The translations under genes were made by a program, and so were the position numbers. From SAR324 cluster bacterium (GTDB lineage Bacteria; SAR324; NAC60-12): 64,000 nt of DNA. The notes below the pieces were generated by a model. It did not search any database. It was not told the DNA's origin and saw only the letters and a program-made list of their open reading frames with translations. Where the stretch lies: NCBI GenBank assembly GCA_015231825.1, contig JADGAV010000016.1:28402-92401 (forward strand). Direction: 5' to 3'. Positions 16,782 to 26,748 of this stretch are shown piece by piece. The stretch's first letter is position 1; each line of letters begins with the position of its first letter.

Positions 16782-18320
16782 ATGGCACAGAAATTTCCCT
16801 GCTTTTCCCTTTCTTCAAGCCAATGTGCATTGCTGCTGCTGATATTGTTTTTTGGACTTCGACTGTTTCACCTCCAAAGTCCTCTGGTAGACCATCATAG
16901 CTGGAACCAGGTGTCGGCAGCAGCAATGGCCCGGCATATCTATTATGACTGGAAAACCATTTTCTATCCCACTGTCGATTTGTACAACAATACTTATGAA
17001 GATTTGACCGTTTCAGCCACCATCCCTCTGAATCGAATCTATGCTCAGGAATTTCCTCTCTATCATCTACCGATTGCATTTCTTTACCACTGGTTCGGAG
17101 TAGAGGAATGGCCTGGACGGATTGTCAGCATTCTCTACGGAATTATGGGATTGTGGTATTTATTTTTACTGACTCGTCTGGTCTGGGGGAACAAAATAGC
17201 CCTTCTGACACTCCTCATTGCAGGATTTTCCCCGCTTGCCTGGTATTTCCAGCGCGCCATCATGAGTGATACCAGCATGGTCTCAGCAATGACTGCCGGA
17301 TTTTACTACTTTTATCGCTGGCTGGAAGAACGGGAGCGCAAAAAGTTTTTCTGGTACTCTTTACTTTGGACCACGGCAGCCGGAATTTTCAAAACGTTTG
17401 GTTTGGTGATCGGGGTGGCCTATCTGGTTCTGATTCTGCTAAGAAAAGAATATCGCCTGCTGAAACGTCCGGAACTATACTTGTTTGCACTCCTGGCCTG
17501 GATCCCCACTTTGATCTGGATCTACCACGTACTGGGACTGGAAACCGGGAGGAGCGAGTTTTCCAAATTGGACAAAATGCTTTCCTGGGAATTGTGGTGG
17601 GACTGGCAGTTTTACAAAAGAATGATTTTTGCCCGTTTGATCGATCAGGTGCTCACCCCCTGGATGGCGGTCTTCGCATTGATCGGGATCTGGTATAGCC
17701 GTTTATCTGACAGACGGTATCACCTTCCCTTGGCCTGGACAGCCGCGTGTCTTTTTTATCTTTTTTTAGTTCAGAAAGCGAATTTTGTTCATGATTACTA
17801 CCAGCTTCCCTTCATACCTGGTTTAAGTATTTTTGCAGCTATTGGAATTCAAAAAATGCTGAATTTTAATTTCAATCGCCGGCTTCGTCAACTCTGGTTA
17901 TCCGTGTTTCTCCTTCTTTTTATCACCCAGGGTGGAATTTATTTCAGCAATCACTTGCGCATGAATCTGGGTTCTTATCAAACAGGGAAAAAAATTGCCG
18001 ATCTCAGTCAGGATCCCGAGGACCGGGTTCTGGCATTGGACCCGGGGGCAGACAAGCGCAATCAGCTCATTTACTATTCAAATCACAATGGTTGGTTTGT
18101 CGAGGAATTGAATTTAGAAAAGCTGGAGATCTTTCGTGTTTACGGTGCAAAATGGCTGGGGGTGAATTTGCGGATAAGCCCGCATTTCGATCAATATCGA
18201 TCAAATCTTCAGGAAATTGCAGAAAAATATAAAAAAATATGGGAATACCGGGATGGCAAGGACCGTTATGGGAGACCCATGCTTTCTCAAATTTATGATC
18301 TGCGTCAGGCCACAAAATGA
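16782..18320 (+). CDS. GT39/ArnT-like membrane glycosyltransferase
   Basis: A 512-residue membrane protein with about ten to twelve hydrophobic helices and the family's N-terminal exoplasmic loop after the first helix (LQSPLVDHHSWNQVSAAAMAR). Its His-His and Trp/Asp residues resemble the ArnT/PMT glycosyltransferase loop that binds a polyprenyl-linked sugar donor. A soluble C-terminal domain of about 110 residues follows the last helix. It most likely transfers a sugar from a lipid carrier to lipid A, protein or polysaccharide in the periplasm. The ATG at 16782 has no convincing ribosome-binding site. It is divergent from livK and convergent with the following dehydrogenase gene; no lipid-A genes are adjacent. 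Confidence 0.75.
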   Translation: MAQKFPCFSLSSSQCALLLLILFFGLRLFHLQSPLVDHHSWNQVSAAAMARHIYYDWKTIFYPTVDLYNNTYEDLTVSATIPLNRIYAQEFPLYHLPIAFLYHWFGVEEWPGRIVSILYGIMGLWYLFLLTRLVWGNKIALLTLLIAGFSPLAWYFQRAIMSDTSMVSAMTAGFYYFYRWLEERERKKFFWYSLLWTTAAGIFKTFGLVIGVAYLVLILLRKEYRLLKRPELYLFALLAWIPTLIWIYHVLGLETGRSEFSKLDKMLSWELWWDWQFYKRMIFARLIDQVLTPWMAVFALIGIWYSRLSDRRYHLPLAWTAACLFYLFLVQKANFVHDYYQLPFIPGLSIFAAIGIQKMLNFNFNRRLRQLWLSVFLLLFITQGGIYFSNHLRMNLGSYQTGKKIADLSQDPEDRVLALDPGADKRNQLIYYSNHNGWFVEELNLEKLEIFRVYGAKWLGVNLRISPHFDQYRSNLQEIAEKYKKIWEYRDGKDRYGRPMLSQIYDLRQATK

Positions 18321-18328
18321 TCGGTAAA

Positions 18329-20068
18329 TTATTTTCCCCCGACAAAACCGCGAATCCATCGGTAAATTTTAAAAGGAGTAACTCCCACTCCTAAAAATAT
18401 CCCTGCAAAAAATGTCCATCCCAACCATGTTGAAGTGTGAGTGCTGAAATGAAATTGGAGGGACTCGAACAAACTGTCCAGCGAAAAACCGGCTTCGGGT
18501 TCGGTTTCCCCGGTCAATTGCATCAGATACTCTGTCAACCCTTCAATCTGTGCATCGGATAGATTGAGATTGGATTTTTGGGAACCTGGAAAATCGAATC
18601 GCGGTTCTTTCAAATGAGACCGAATCCACAGTTTGACTTTCTCCAGGCCTTTTGACTCCCGCAACTGCCGGCGTATTTTTTTGAATTGGCGCAAACGAGG
18701 ATCCCTTTCCTGATCAACTTGTTCAAGCTGCTCTTCATAATCAGAATGGTTGAGTCGTTTCTGCAGACGCGTGATCAGTCCATCCAACTTAGGACCTGCC
18801 CCCCCACCTTTGCCGAGAATGCTGTGGCAGGCGGCACATTCCTGACGTGCATACCAGCCAACTCCGCTGAGATCTGGAATGGGAGCGTCTTTTTGAGAAA
18901 GAGGGACAATTTTCATTATATGCGTTTCCCCATCAGATTGAGGCATAAAACCTGAAAAGTATATGCCGTCAGGACCCGAAGCAACAGGAACCAGATATTG
19001 CGTTTCTTTCAGGTCACCGGCAAAGGTCAGGAAAGGAACAGGAGGCTTTCTAATCTCCTGCTTCTCATCAACCCATACGGCCTGAATCTGTGCCCAGAAA
19101 GTGGCGGTCACGAGCAAACGTTGATTCCACTGGGGGAACAATGGATGTTCATCCAAATAAATCATACTGGCAGGACCGATGGGAGGAGTCCAGGTGACCA
19201 GTCCGTTGAGAAACATCACGTCGTCTTTTCCCTCCCACAAATAATTTTGTCCCGGCTTGACCTCAATCAATCGATCCACCGCTTTTCCATTTTCTGCAAT
19301 ATAAATTCGACTCGCCGGACCTTCAGCAATAGCAAAAGGATTTCGGAGTCCAGAAGCGTATATATAGCTAGCGACGCTCCATGGGGCCTGTGTATTATAA
19401 AATGGATTGTCAGAAGGAGCCGAACCGTCCAGATTGATGCGCAGCAACTTGCCGTTGGTATGTTCAAGCCTTTGCGTATTTTCCGGTTTATGCGCGTCTC
19501 CAACCCCCACGTACAATTTGCGATCTGAGCCAATGAAACAATTTCCGATTTGATGTGCAATACCGGACGGATCCTTTTCAAAAAACCGGTCCATTTCCCA
19601 AACTTTCTTTCCCTTCAAACCAAAATTGCCGTCTTCGCTGGCGAACCGCATGATTTTATTGAAGAGCAGTCCCCCTTTTCGATAGACAGTAGTCGCGTAA
19701 AGATGAGCTTTTTCAGCATCGAGACAAAGTCCGGTCAAACCGAATTGTCCCTTAAAATCAGGAAGTTCTTTGGTCGGCCGTAAATTTTCAATTTCATCCG
19801 CGAAAACAAATACACTCCGATCCTGTGTGACGACTTTGATCTTGCCACGCAGTTCCGTCACATAATATAAAGGTGCTTTAGAATCACTTTTCGGATTGGG
19901 AACAAACTTGATGTCCACTGGAAAAGCCCACCCTGAGGAATCGATCTCAATTTTATAACCATCAGGAGCCTTCCAGTTACTGCTTCCGGTAGCAAAAATA
20001 AAAGCTGGTGAAAACAGGCACCAGTAAAAAACGATGATCGAAAGGCGTCTTTTCAACTTCAATTTCAT
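18329..20068 (-). CDS. Secreted GSDH-type (PQQ-dependent) sugar dehydrogenase fused to cytochrome c, C-terminally anchored
   Basis: A 579-residue protein. It begins with a signal peptide, continues with a six-bladed propeller of the glucose/sorbosone dehydrogenase family (about residues 30-395; landmarks YASGLRNPFAIAEGP, AENGKAVDRLIEVKPGQNYLWEG), then a class I cytochrome c domain with the haem motif CAACH at residues 411-415, and ends with a membrane helix (about 545-567). It would oxidise a sugar or alcohol in the periplasm using PQQ and pass electrons through its own haem to the respiratory chain. No PQQ synthesis genes are in the window, and the substrate is unknown. The haem domain has an inserted basic/acidic helical stretch of about 60 residues. 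Confidence 0.82.
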   Translation of the reverse strand: MKLKLKRRLSIIVFYWCLFSPAFIFATGSSNWKAPDGYKIEIDSSGWAFPVDIKFVPNPKSDSKAPLYYVTELRGKIKVVTQDRSVFVFADEIENLRPTKELPDFKGQFGLTGLCLDAEKAHLYATTVYRKGGLLFNKIMRFASEDGNFGLKGKKVWEMDRFFEKDPSGIAHQIGNCFIGSDRKLYVGVGDAHKPENTQRLEHTNGKLLRINLDGSAPSDNPFYNTQAPWSVASYIYASGLRNPFAIAEGPASRIYIAENGKAVDRLIEVKPGQNYLWEGKDDVMFLNGLVTWTPPIGPASMIYLDEHPLFPQWNQRLLVTATFWAQIQAVWVDEKQEIRKPPVPFLTFAGDLKETQYLVPVASGPDGIYFSGFMPQSDGETHIMKIVPLSQKDAPIPDLSGVGWYARQECAACHSILGKGGGAGPKLDGLITRLQKRLNHSDYEEQLEQVDQERDPRLRQFKKIRRQLRESKGLEKVKLWIRSHLKEPRFDFPGSQKSNLNLSDAQIEGLTEYLMQLTGETEPEAGFSLDSLFESLQFHFSTHTSTWLGWTFFAGIFLGVGVTPFKIYRWIRGFVGGK

Positions 20069-20271
20069 AAGAGAGTCAATACGAAGGTATTCAGGATTGA
20101 TTTGCAGATATTCGAAAAAATCGCAACTGGATCATCCTATCATCAAACCTTTCGGAATTAGTAGTGCAAATTTGTCTCAAACCTGATAAGAAGTCGGCTT
20201 GTTTTGATCCAGGCTCTGCAGCCGGTAGTCAGAAAATGATTATTTTACTCAATTTTTAAATCACAAAACCA

Positions 20272-20790
20272 ATGATAAAACAACCTTCTTATACTCATGA
20301 AGAGCTTATAAAATGCGGGTACGGTGAAATCTTCGGTGATGGCAATGCCCGTTTGCCGATTCCTCCTATGCTCATGATGGACCGCATTGTAAAAATTACA
20401 GAGGACACCGGACATTACAACAACGGTGAGATGATTGCCGAACTCGACATCACCCCGGATATGTGGTTCTTTGATTGTCACTTCCCAACCGATCCAGTAA
20501 TGCCTGGATGTCTGGGGCTGGATGCCATGTGGCAACTTGTTGGATTCTTTCTTGGCTGGAAGGGCCTGCCCGGCAGGGGACGTGCCTTGGGAGTGGGAGA
20601 AGTCTCATTTCGGGGACAAGTGCTTCGGACCAACAAAAAAGTGGTTTATGAAGTCCATATGAAGCGCGTCTTTGTCAGATCAACTTTTTCGATGGGCTTA
20701 GCGGACGCGACTATGTCCGTGGATGACCGGGTGATCTATACTGCAAAAGGACTTCGGGTGGGCAGCTACGTCTCGTTGACTGACTTTTAA
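20272..20790 (+). CDS. fabA: FabA, 3-hydroxydecanoyl-ACP dehydratase/isomerase
   Basis: A 172-residue single hot-dog-fold protein with the FabA catalytic pair: His in [22 protein letters not shown] and Asp in the downstream helix (LGLDAMWQL). The length and N-terminus ([11 protein letters not shown]) match FabA rather than FabZ. It dehydrates 3-hydroxydecanoyl-ACP and isomerises the product to cis-3-decenoyl-ACP, the branch point to unsaturated fatty acids. Its usual partner fabB is not adjacent. A strong terminator lies downstream, so it is probably a single-gene transcript. Confidence 0.93.
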   Translation: MIKQPSYTHEELIKCGYGEIFGDGNARLPIPPMLMMDRIVKITEDTGHYNNGEMIAELDITPDMWFFDCHFPTDPVMPGCLGLDAMWQLVGFFLGWKGLPGRGRALGVGEVSFRGQVLRTNKKVVYEVHMKRVFVRSTFSMGLADATMSVDDRVIYTAKGLRVGSYVSLTDF

Positions 20791-20827
20791 AAAATTATCA
20801 AACAGGAAATTCAGAAAAAAAGAGTTT

Positions 20828-20862
20828 ATCTCCGGCAATCTCACTATTGCCGGAGATTTTTC
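20828..20862. terminator. Rho-independent terminator after fabA
   Basis: A perfect 12-bp stem (ATCTCCGGCAAT at 20828-20839 pairing with ATTGCCGGAGAT at 20846-20857) with a 6-base loop, followed by TTTTTC. It lies between the convergent fabA and pentapeptide-repeat genes and may stop transcription from both sides. Confidence 0.9.
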
Positions 20863-20877
20863 AGTAAAAAGTGAATT

Positions 20878-21885
20878 TTACTCTCTTATATCTTCATAGT
20901 TTGCGCCATCATCCCTTCTGGCTTCTTTGTAGTTTGATCCTCGCAAATGAGCTCTTTTAAAATTCACCTTGCGTATGTCAGCGGATCTGAAATTAGCCTT
21001 CGTCAGATCAGCATCTTTGAAATTGACTTCTCGCAAATCACTTTTCGTAAAATCTGCCTGAGCACATTTTGCCCGAACAAAAGAAGCGTCTTCCAAATGC
21101 GAATGTGAAAAATCGGTTTTATAACATTTGGCTTCATTGAACATCGCATTTTTCAGCTTTGCTTTTTTAAATGAAACTCCACTGATATCGGCACCTTTGA
21201 AATTGCTGCGAGCCAGATCTTTGTCGGCAAAATCACAGTGGCGCAGGTCTTTATCTTCTCCGGGCTCGCAATCCGGTTCCGCTGCTTTCGGTTCCTCGAC
21301 TTCTTCCTTTTTCTGTTCCACTTTTGCTGCAGGGGCCGCTGCGCTAGCAGTTTCCTGCTTGGGTTCCGATTTTGCGACTGCTGCTGGAGCGGGTTCCAGC
21401 GCTGCCATCACATCAGTAACTTTGAGCAAAACCCAGTGGTCGGAATTGGCTCTCGGCGTAGCGGAAGCCTCCCCTTCTATATTGTTTTCAAAATGTTCGC
21501 GATATTCCCCGATAACTTTTGCAGTACCGTTTTTTCTTAACTCGTAGAGTTCCAAAAAATTGAGGTCCGACGCGTCCTTCGAATAATGATGAATTCCGAC
21601 CATGTAGTTGGAAAGTGCCTGAGGGGCAACCAGAGTGATACATTCCTGATCGGTGGGGCTGGTTTTGTCATGTATCGCCGCGACGCTGTTCCCTATCTTT
21701 AAAGTCGTGTTATTTGGTGGAAACAGCACACGTTCTCTCCCCAATACCAGGGTAATGTCAAAATCCGGAACCTCCTTGCCCTGAGGGACTTCCCATTCCA
21801 AGCATATTGTGGTGGCAGCCTGCACCCAGGAAACCATCAGAAGGAAGATCAAAAAGGGAAATAAAAGTTTTCTTGCAGATTGCAT
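20878..21885 (-). CDS. Secreted pentapeptide-repeat protein
   Basis: Started at the ATG at 21883-21885 (AAAGGAC site upstream), this is a 335-residue protein. It has a Sec signal peptide (FPFLIFLLMVSWVQAA, cleavage near residue 23), an N-terminal beta-rich domain of about 130 residues, an Ala/Lys/Glu/Pro-rich linker (about 165-215) and about twenty pentapeptide repeats (about 220-330) of the A(D/N)(L/F)xx type, such as FKDADLTKANFRSADI. The repeats should form a right-handed quadrilateral helix. Export and the charged linker suggest a periplasmic structural role rather than the gyrase-protecting role of cytosolic Qnr/MfpA proteins. Function is unknown. Confidence 0.75.
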   Translation of the reverse strand: MQSARKLLFPFLIFLLMVSWVQAATTICLEWEVPQGKEVPDFDITLVLGRERVLFPPNNTTLKIGNSVAAIHDKTSPTDQECITLVAPQALSNYMVGIHHYSKDASDLNFLELYELRKNGTAKVIGEYREHFENNIEGEASATPRANSDHWVLLKVTDVMAALEPAPAAVAKSEPKQETASAAAPAAKVEQKKEEVEEPKAAEPDCEPGEDKDLRHCDFADKDLARSNFKGADISGVSFKKAKLKNAMFNEAKCYKTDFSHSHLEDASFVRAKCAQADFTKSDLREVNFKDADLTKANFRSADIRKVNFKRAHLRGSNYKEARRDDGANYEDIRE

Positions 21886-22088
21886 ACGTTGTCCTTTCCG
21901 AAAGATGAGCATTTACGACAATGAAAAGATAAATACTAAGAGATAAAAAAAAATAAATGACTTGTCAAGCAGAATAGTATTTAATAAATTATAGCGATCC
22001 AAAAAATACTGCGGCTATTCCCAATCCCGGATACGGGCTATGTCTGTCCCGGGATCCTATCTTTGCGACACTTTTCCCGAAAAGTACT

Positions 22089-23441
22089 ATGAAACAGATA
22101 TTATTCTTTTTGCTCATCAGTTTTTTTCTTTCGACTTTTTCCTGGGCAGTTGATGTAAATTCTCTGGAGGATGGACTCTATGCAGAAGTGAAAACCAGCA
22201 AAGGAACCATTGTTTTGCAGTTATTTCATGACAAAACCCCCAATACCGTTGCGAATTTTGTCGGTCTGGCAGAGGGTCTCAAGGAGTGGACAGACCCGAT
22301 CACAAAACAGGCAAAGAAAAGTCCTTTTTATGATGGTTTGACGTTTCATCGTGTCATCAAGGACTTCATGATTCAGGGAGGCGACCCTTTAGGAACCGGA
22401 ACCGGCGGTCCGGGTTTTCAGTTCGCCGATGAATTCCATCCTTCTTTAAAACATGATAAAGCCGGGACTTTATCAATGGCCAATGCGGGCAAAGACACCA
22501 ATGGCAGTCAATTTTTTATCACCCATAAAGCGACTCCCTGGCTAGACAACAAACATTCTGTTTTTGGCCAGGTGATCGAAGGAATGGAGGTCGTCAATCT
22601 GATTGCCAACGGCGATACAATGGAAACGGTCACTTTCATCCGCAAAGGGAAAGAGGCTGAAGCGTTTGATGTTGTCAGAATCGTCGAAGAGGCAGAAAAA
22701 ACGGCGATGGAACTGGCAAAAAAAGAGGCAGAAAAATCTAAAAAAATTGTCCCGGAAGCCCAGGGAAAAATCGATCCTGCCCGGGTTCCGGCCCCCGACC
22801 AAAAAGCGTCTGAAGAAGTCGCTGCCAACTTGTTATTGATCGGATACAAAGGATCTCAATTGAAAAACGCCAAATTTTACTATGAAAAAGATGAAGCTCT
22901 TAAAGTCGCCCAGCAAATTGTTGATTTGGCACGCAGAGAAGGATCTGATTTTTCAAAACTGATCAAGGAATTCACTGATGTTCCTCAAACCACAAAAATT
23001 CCTCAGATCGACGATGGGCCACGAACTCCACCATTTTTCAAATCCGCATTGAAGCTCAAAATCGGGCAGATCAGTGATCCGGTGGAATCGCCGTTCGGAT
23101 ATTTTATTTTTGAACGATATGAAGCAGAATTCGCCGAAGCACGTCATATTCTCATTGCTTACAAAGGAGCAGCACGATCAACCCAGGAACGCAGTAAGGA
23201 AGAGGCCGAGAAGAGGGCGGCCGAAGTATTAGAAGAGCTCAAATCGGGAAAAGATTTTGCAGAAATGGCAAAATCTCATTCTGACGGTCCTTCGAAGACA
23301 AAAGGAGGACACCTTGGCCGTTTTTCAAGAGGGCAAATGGTGCCGGCATTCGACAAAGCTTTATTTGCAATGAAACCCGGGGAACTGAGCGAGATTGTCG
23401 AAACCGAATTCGGATTTCATCTGATAAAGCGCGAAAAATAG
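22089..23441 (+). CDS. Periplasmic cyclophilin-parvulin fusion peptidyl-prolyl isomerase
   Basis: A 450-residue secreted protein with a signal peptide (cleavage near SWAVD, residue 20). It has a cyclophilin domain (about residues 28-205; [34 protein letters not shown]), a Lys/Glu-rich linker (about 205-240), a degenerate parvulin-like segment (about 247-345) and a canonical parvulin domain (about 348-449; [31 protein letters not shown]). Both isomerase classes in one chain is unusual. It likely aids outer-membrane or periplasmic protein folding. gpmI starts at the last base of its stop codon or 8 bases later, so the two are co-transcribed even though their roles differ. Confidence 0.85.
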   Translation: MKQILFFLLISFFLSTFSWAVDVNSLEDGLYAEVKTSKGTIVLQLFHDKTPNTVANFVGLAEGLKEWTDPITKQAKKSPFYDGLTFHRVIKDFMIQGGDPLGTGTGGPGFQFADEFHPSLKHDKAGTLSMANAGKDTNGSQFFITHKATPWLDNKHSVFGQVIEGMEVVNLIANGDTMETVTFIRKGKEAEAFDVVRIVEEAEKTAMELAKKEAEKSKKIVPEAQGKIDPARVPAPDQKASEEVAANLLLIGYKGSQLKNAKFYYEKDEALKVAQQIVDLARREGSDFSKLIKEFTDVPQTTKIPQIDDGPRTPPFFKSALKLKIGQISDPVESPFGYFIFERYEAEFAEARHILIAYKGAARSTQERSKEEAEKRAAEVLEELKSGKDFAEMAKSHSDGPSKTKGGHLGRFSRGQMVPAFDKALFAMKPGELSEIVETEFGFHLIKREK

Positions 23442-25090
23442 TGAATTCCATGACGGTAAAACAATTAGCTGAATATTTTCATGGCAGAAGTCCCCTCATT
23501 CACGTGGTATTAGATGGGTGGGGGATTGCGCCGGCGAGTGATTACAATGCAATTTCCCAGGCAAAAACTCCTGCAATGGATCGCCTGCTGCGCAGTTTTC
23601 CCCACACCCAACTGCTTGCTCACGGTCTACACGTCGGACTGCCCAATAAAAAAGACATGGGGGGATCAGAAGTCGGTCATATGACCATGGGTTCCGGCAT
23701 CATTATGGAACAGGGCCCGACATACATCAAACGCCTGATCGACACTGGAGAATTTCAGAAGGGTCCGGTGCTGGCAAAAGTTCTTAAAAATTGTCTGGAT
23801 CAGCAAACTCCTCTTCATTTGATCGGCTTACTTTCCGATGGCAATATTCATAGCCATCTCGATCACTTTATTGCGATCATTCGACATGCCTACAAAGTCG
23901 GAGTGAAGCAGCTTTACGTTCATGCATTGCTCGATGGTCGAGATACCGCCATTCAATCTGCACAAGTCTATATCGACATTCTGGAAAATTTATTTGAGGA
24001 ACTGAAGCAGCAGAGACCGGGGATCGATTATGCTTTCGCCAGTGGAGGGGGGCGGGAGGTCATTACAATGGACCGGGACAACAACTGGCCGAAAGTAGAA
24101 GCTGGATGGAACGTCCATGTTCGTGGAGAAAGCCCCAATCGTTTTGAATCGATCACACAGGCAGTTGAACATTTTCGTCAGGAACAAAAAGGAATTGTTG
24201 ATCAGGACCTTCCGGGCTTTGTGCTTGTGAGGAAAGGAAACTCTATTGCGCCAATTCGAGATCAGCACTCAGTGATCTTTATGAACTTTCGTGCCGATCG
24301 AGCCATCGAATTCACACAAGCGATGCTTGAAGAAGATTTTCCCCATTTTGACCGCAGTCCCCTGCCAAAGGTGGTCTATGCGGGAATGATGGTTTATGAT
24401 CAGGAAACTCAATTCCCGGAAAATCATCTGGTCGGGGCCACGGTGGTAGACAATCCTTTCGGCAAGAGAATTTTGGAAAAAGGCTTGACACAGTTCCGGC
24501 TGACGGAAACTCAAAAATTTGCCCATGTCACTTTTTTTTACAATGGAGGGTATCGTAACCCTTTGGACCCTAAAGCCGAAATCTATCAATTGATTGCATC
24601 GGACAAAGTCCTTTCTTTTGATCTGGCACCCGAAATGAAAGCTGATGAAATCCAACGCAAAGCCGTGGAGTTCATCTCCTCACGAAAATTTGATTACGGC
24701 CTGATCAATTTTGCCAATGCCGACATGGTCGGACACACCGGAAATTTGAAAGCCGCCATCGCTGCAGTCGAAGCAACAGACCGCGCATTAGGTAAAATTA
24801 TCGAAAAAATCAAGGAAGTTTCCGGATTGCTTGTTGTCACCGCAGATCACGGCAATGCCGATCAAATGCTTTCTTTCAACAAGAAAAAGAACCTGTGGGA
24901 ACCGGATACCAAACATTCTCTCAATCCTGTCCCCTTTGTCATCTACGATCCGCTTTTTGACAATAATTATCAGCTTAAACCGCACACGGATTCAGACCCA
25001 CTCAACCTGAGCCAGATAGCGGCAACCAATTTTATTTTACTGGGACAAGCTGTCCCGTCTGATATCAATGATTCGCTCTTCCTGATATAA
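23441..25090 (+). CDS. gpmI: Cofactor-independent phosphoglycerate mutase
   Basis: A 549-residue member of the alkaline phosphatase superfamily. The N-terminal metal motif is VVLDGWG, the catalytic serine lies in MGGSEVGHMTMGSG, and the C-terminal metal ligands are in FANADMVGHTGN and VTADHGNAD. It interconverts 3- and 2-phosphoglycerate in glycolysis. The length is typical of the long bacterial/plant type. The serine motif differs slightly from the usual MGNSEVGH (Asn to Gly), and the following NxGAGR is TMGSGI, so this is a divergent branch. The start is either GTG 23441 or ATG 23450; the conserved part begins well after both. Confidence 0.9.
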   Translation: MNSMTVKQLAEYFHGRSPLIHVVLDGWGIAPASDYNAISQAKTPAMDRLLRSFPHTQLLAHGLHVGLPNKKDMGGSEVGHMTMGSGIIMEQGPTYIKRLIDTGEFQKGPVLAKVLKNCLDQQTPLHLIGLLSDGNIHSHLDHFIAIIRHAYKVGVKQLYVHALLDGRDTAIQSAQVYIDILENLFEELKQQRPGIDYAFASGGGREVITMDRDNNWPKVEAGWNVHVRGESPNRFESITQAVEHFRQEQKGIVDQDLPGFVLVRKGNSIAPIRDQHSVIFMNFRADRAIEFTQAMLEEDFPHFDRSPLPKVVYAGMMVYDQETQFPENHLVGATVVDNPFGKRILEKGLTQFRLTETQKFAHVTFFYNGGYRNPLDPKAEIYQLIASDKVLSFDLAPEMKADEIQRKAVEFISSRKFDYGLINFANADMVGHTGNLKAAIAAVEATDRALGKIIEKIKEVSGLLVVTADHGNADQMLSFNKKKNLWEPDTKHSLNPVPFVIYDPLFDNNYQLKPHTDSDPLNLSQIAATNFILLGQAVPSDINDSLFLI

Positions 25091-25205
25091 TTGAAAAGTT
25101 GAGTGCTGAAAATCGAAATACCGGTTCAGTCAGAGGCTCGAACAGGATGCGGCGAGTAAAAATTGATCTAACCGATTTGTGATCTGAAGAAGGAGTATTC
25201 GTTAT

Positions 25206-26579
25206 ATGGCAAATATTTTGTGTATTGGTGCCGGATATGTTGGAGGCCCGACAATGGCTATGATCGCCAAACACTGTCCCGAACATCGAATCACCGTCGT
25301 CGACGTCAGCGCGAAACGTATTGAACAATGGAACTCTGAAAATCTGCCGATATATGAACCCGGTTTGCTTGAAGTCGTCCAGGAAGTGAGAGGACGGAAT
25401 ATGTTTTTCAGCACCGAAATTGCTCTGGGAATTGAAGAAGCCGATATGATTTTTGTCTCCATCAATACCCCTACCAAAACTTATGGAGAAGGGGCGGGAC
25501 GTGGAACGGATTTGCAATATTGGGAACAAGTGGCACGGGCTATTCTCAGCAACAGCAAGAAGAAAAACGTGATTGTTGTCGAGAAAAGCACGCTTCCTGT
25601 GAGAGCAGCGGCGGCTATGGCCAGAATTCTGCACTCTGAAAGCAACGGCGTTCATTTTGAAGTGATTTCCAACCCGGAATTTCTTGCGGAAGGAACGGCA
25701 ATCAAAGATTTGACGGAACCGGATCGGGTGCTTATTGGAGGGAGGAGCAATGAATCCGGTCACAAAGCATGCAAAACATTGGCGGACCTGTACGCTCACT
25801 GGGTGCCGCGGGAAAAAATTCTGTTGGCCAATGTCTGGAGCAGTGAACTGTCCAAGTTGTTTGCCAACGCGATGCTTGCCCAACGCATTTCTTCTATCAA
25901 CAGTATCACGGCTTTGTGTGAAAAAACGGGTGCTGATATTTCTGAGGTCAGTCACGCGATCGGAATGGACAAGCGAATCGGCCCCCACTTCCTTCAGGCC
26001 AGTGTCGGTTTCGGCGGATCATGCTTCCGCAAAGATATTCTCCATCTCGCCTATTTGTGCGAACATTATGGATTGCCTGAAGTCGCCGAATATTGGGACA
26101 GCGTCGTCAGCATGAATGACTATCAAATAAACCGCTTTTTCAAAAACATCCTGACCAGTCAGTTCAGTACTCTCGCCAATAAAAAAATGGCAATTTTAGG
26201 ATTTGCGTTCAAACCCGATACCGGTGACACGCGTGACACCCCTGCCCTGCCAATCTGTCGTAAGCTCCTTGAAGAACGCGCCTCAATCAGCATCAGTGAC
26301 CCTCAGGCACTGGACAATGCCCGGTTTGAACTGGAAGGAGTTGAAGGGGAAATCCACTATGAGCAAGATCCCTACCTAGCATGCCAAGGTGCCCACTCTC
26401 TGCTCCTGATCACCCATTGGCAGGAATTTCGTCAATTGGACTATCAACGCATTTTCGACTCAATGGCAAAACCTGCATTCATTTTTGATGGCCGAAATTT
26501 TCTGGACCATCAACATCTATTTGAAATCGGATTCAATGTCTTTCCACTCGGGAAACCCGCATTGAGTCATTTACAGTAA
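25206..26579 (+). CDS. ugd: UDP-glucose 6-dehydrogenase, eukaryote-like
   Basis: A 457-residue UDP-glucose/GDP-mannose dehydrogenase. The NAD loop GAGYVGGP is at the N-terminus, the catalytic Cys lies in GFGGSCFRKD (about residue 274), and the C-terminal UDP-binding domain has GFAFKPDTGDTRDTPA. The N-terminal motif and overall length resemble the animal/plant UGDH branch more than short bacterial TuaD/Ugd proteins. It oxidises UDP-glucose to UDP-glucuronate for capsule, LPS or other polysaccharides. No glycosyltransferase operon is adjacent. An AAGGAG site lies before the ATG. Confidence 0.92.
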   Translation: MANILCIGAGYVGGPTMAMIAKHCPEHRITVVDVSAKRIEQWNSENLPIYEPGLLEVVQEVRGRNMFFSTEIALGIEEADMIFVSINTPTKTYGEGAGRGTDLQYWEQVARAILSNSKKKNVIVVEKSTLPVRAAAAMARILHSESNGVHFEVISNPEFLAEGTAIKDLTEPDRVLIGGRSNESGHKACKTLADLYAHWVPREKILLANVWSSELSKLFANAMLAQRISSINSITALCEKTGADISEVSHAIGMDKRIGPHFLQASVGFGGSCFRKDILHLAYLCEHYGLPEVAEYWDSVVSMNDYQINRFFKNILTSQFSTLANKKMAILGFAFKPDTGDTRDTPALPICRKLLEERASISISDPQALDNARFELEGVEGEIHYEQDPYLACQGAHSLLLITHWQEFRQLDYQRIFDSMAKPAFIFDGRNFLDHQHLFEIGFNVFPLGKPALSHLQ

Positions 26580-26604
26580 CAGAGTTTTGCCAGGCACTCG
26601 CAAG

Positions 26605-26636
26605 AACGAACAAAAACGGGACTGTTTTTGTTTCAG
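26605..26636 (+). terminator. Candidate terminator after ugd
   Basis: AACAAAAAC at 26609-26617 pairs with GTTTTTGTT at 26624-26632 around a 6-base loop. The stem is AT-rich and the T run is part of the stem, so termination strength is uncertain. Confidence 0.4.
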
Positions 26637-26748
26637 CGTTTGAATTCGAATGAGAATTAAGTAGTTTTCTACCTGATCAAATTCTCTTGTAATTCCTCGC
26701 GGGTTTTTGGTAAAACGGATTCATTCTTTGCATGCTGGAGAAAATAAC

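Noticed and set aside
25065..25988. 307-codon open frame on the minus strand opposite ugd
   Set aside because: It lies fully antisense to a strongly conserved ugd gene, shows no family motifs and has no ribosome-binding site.
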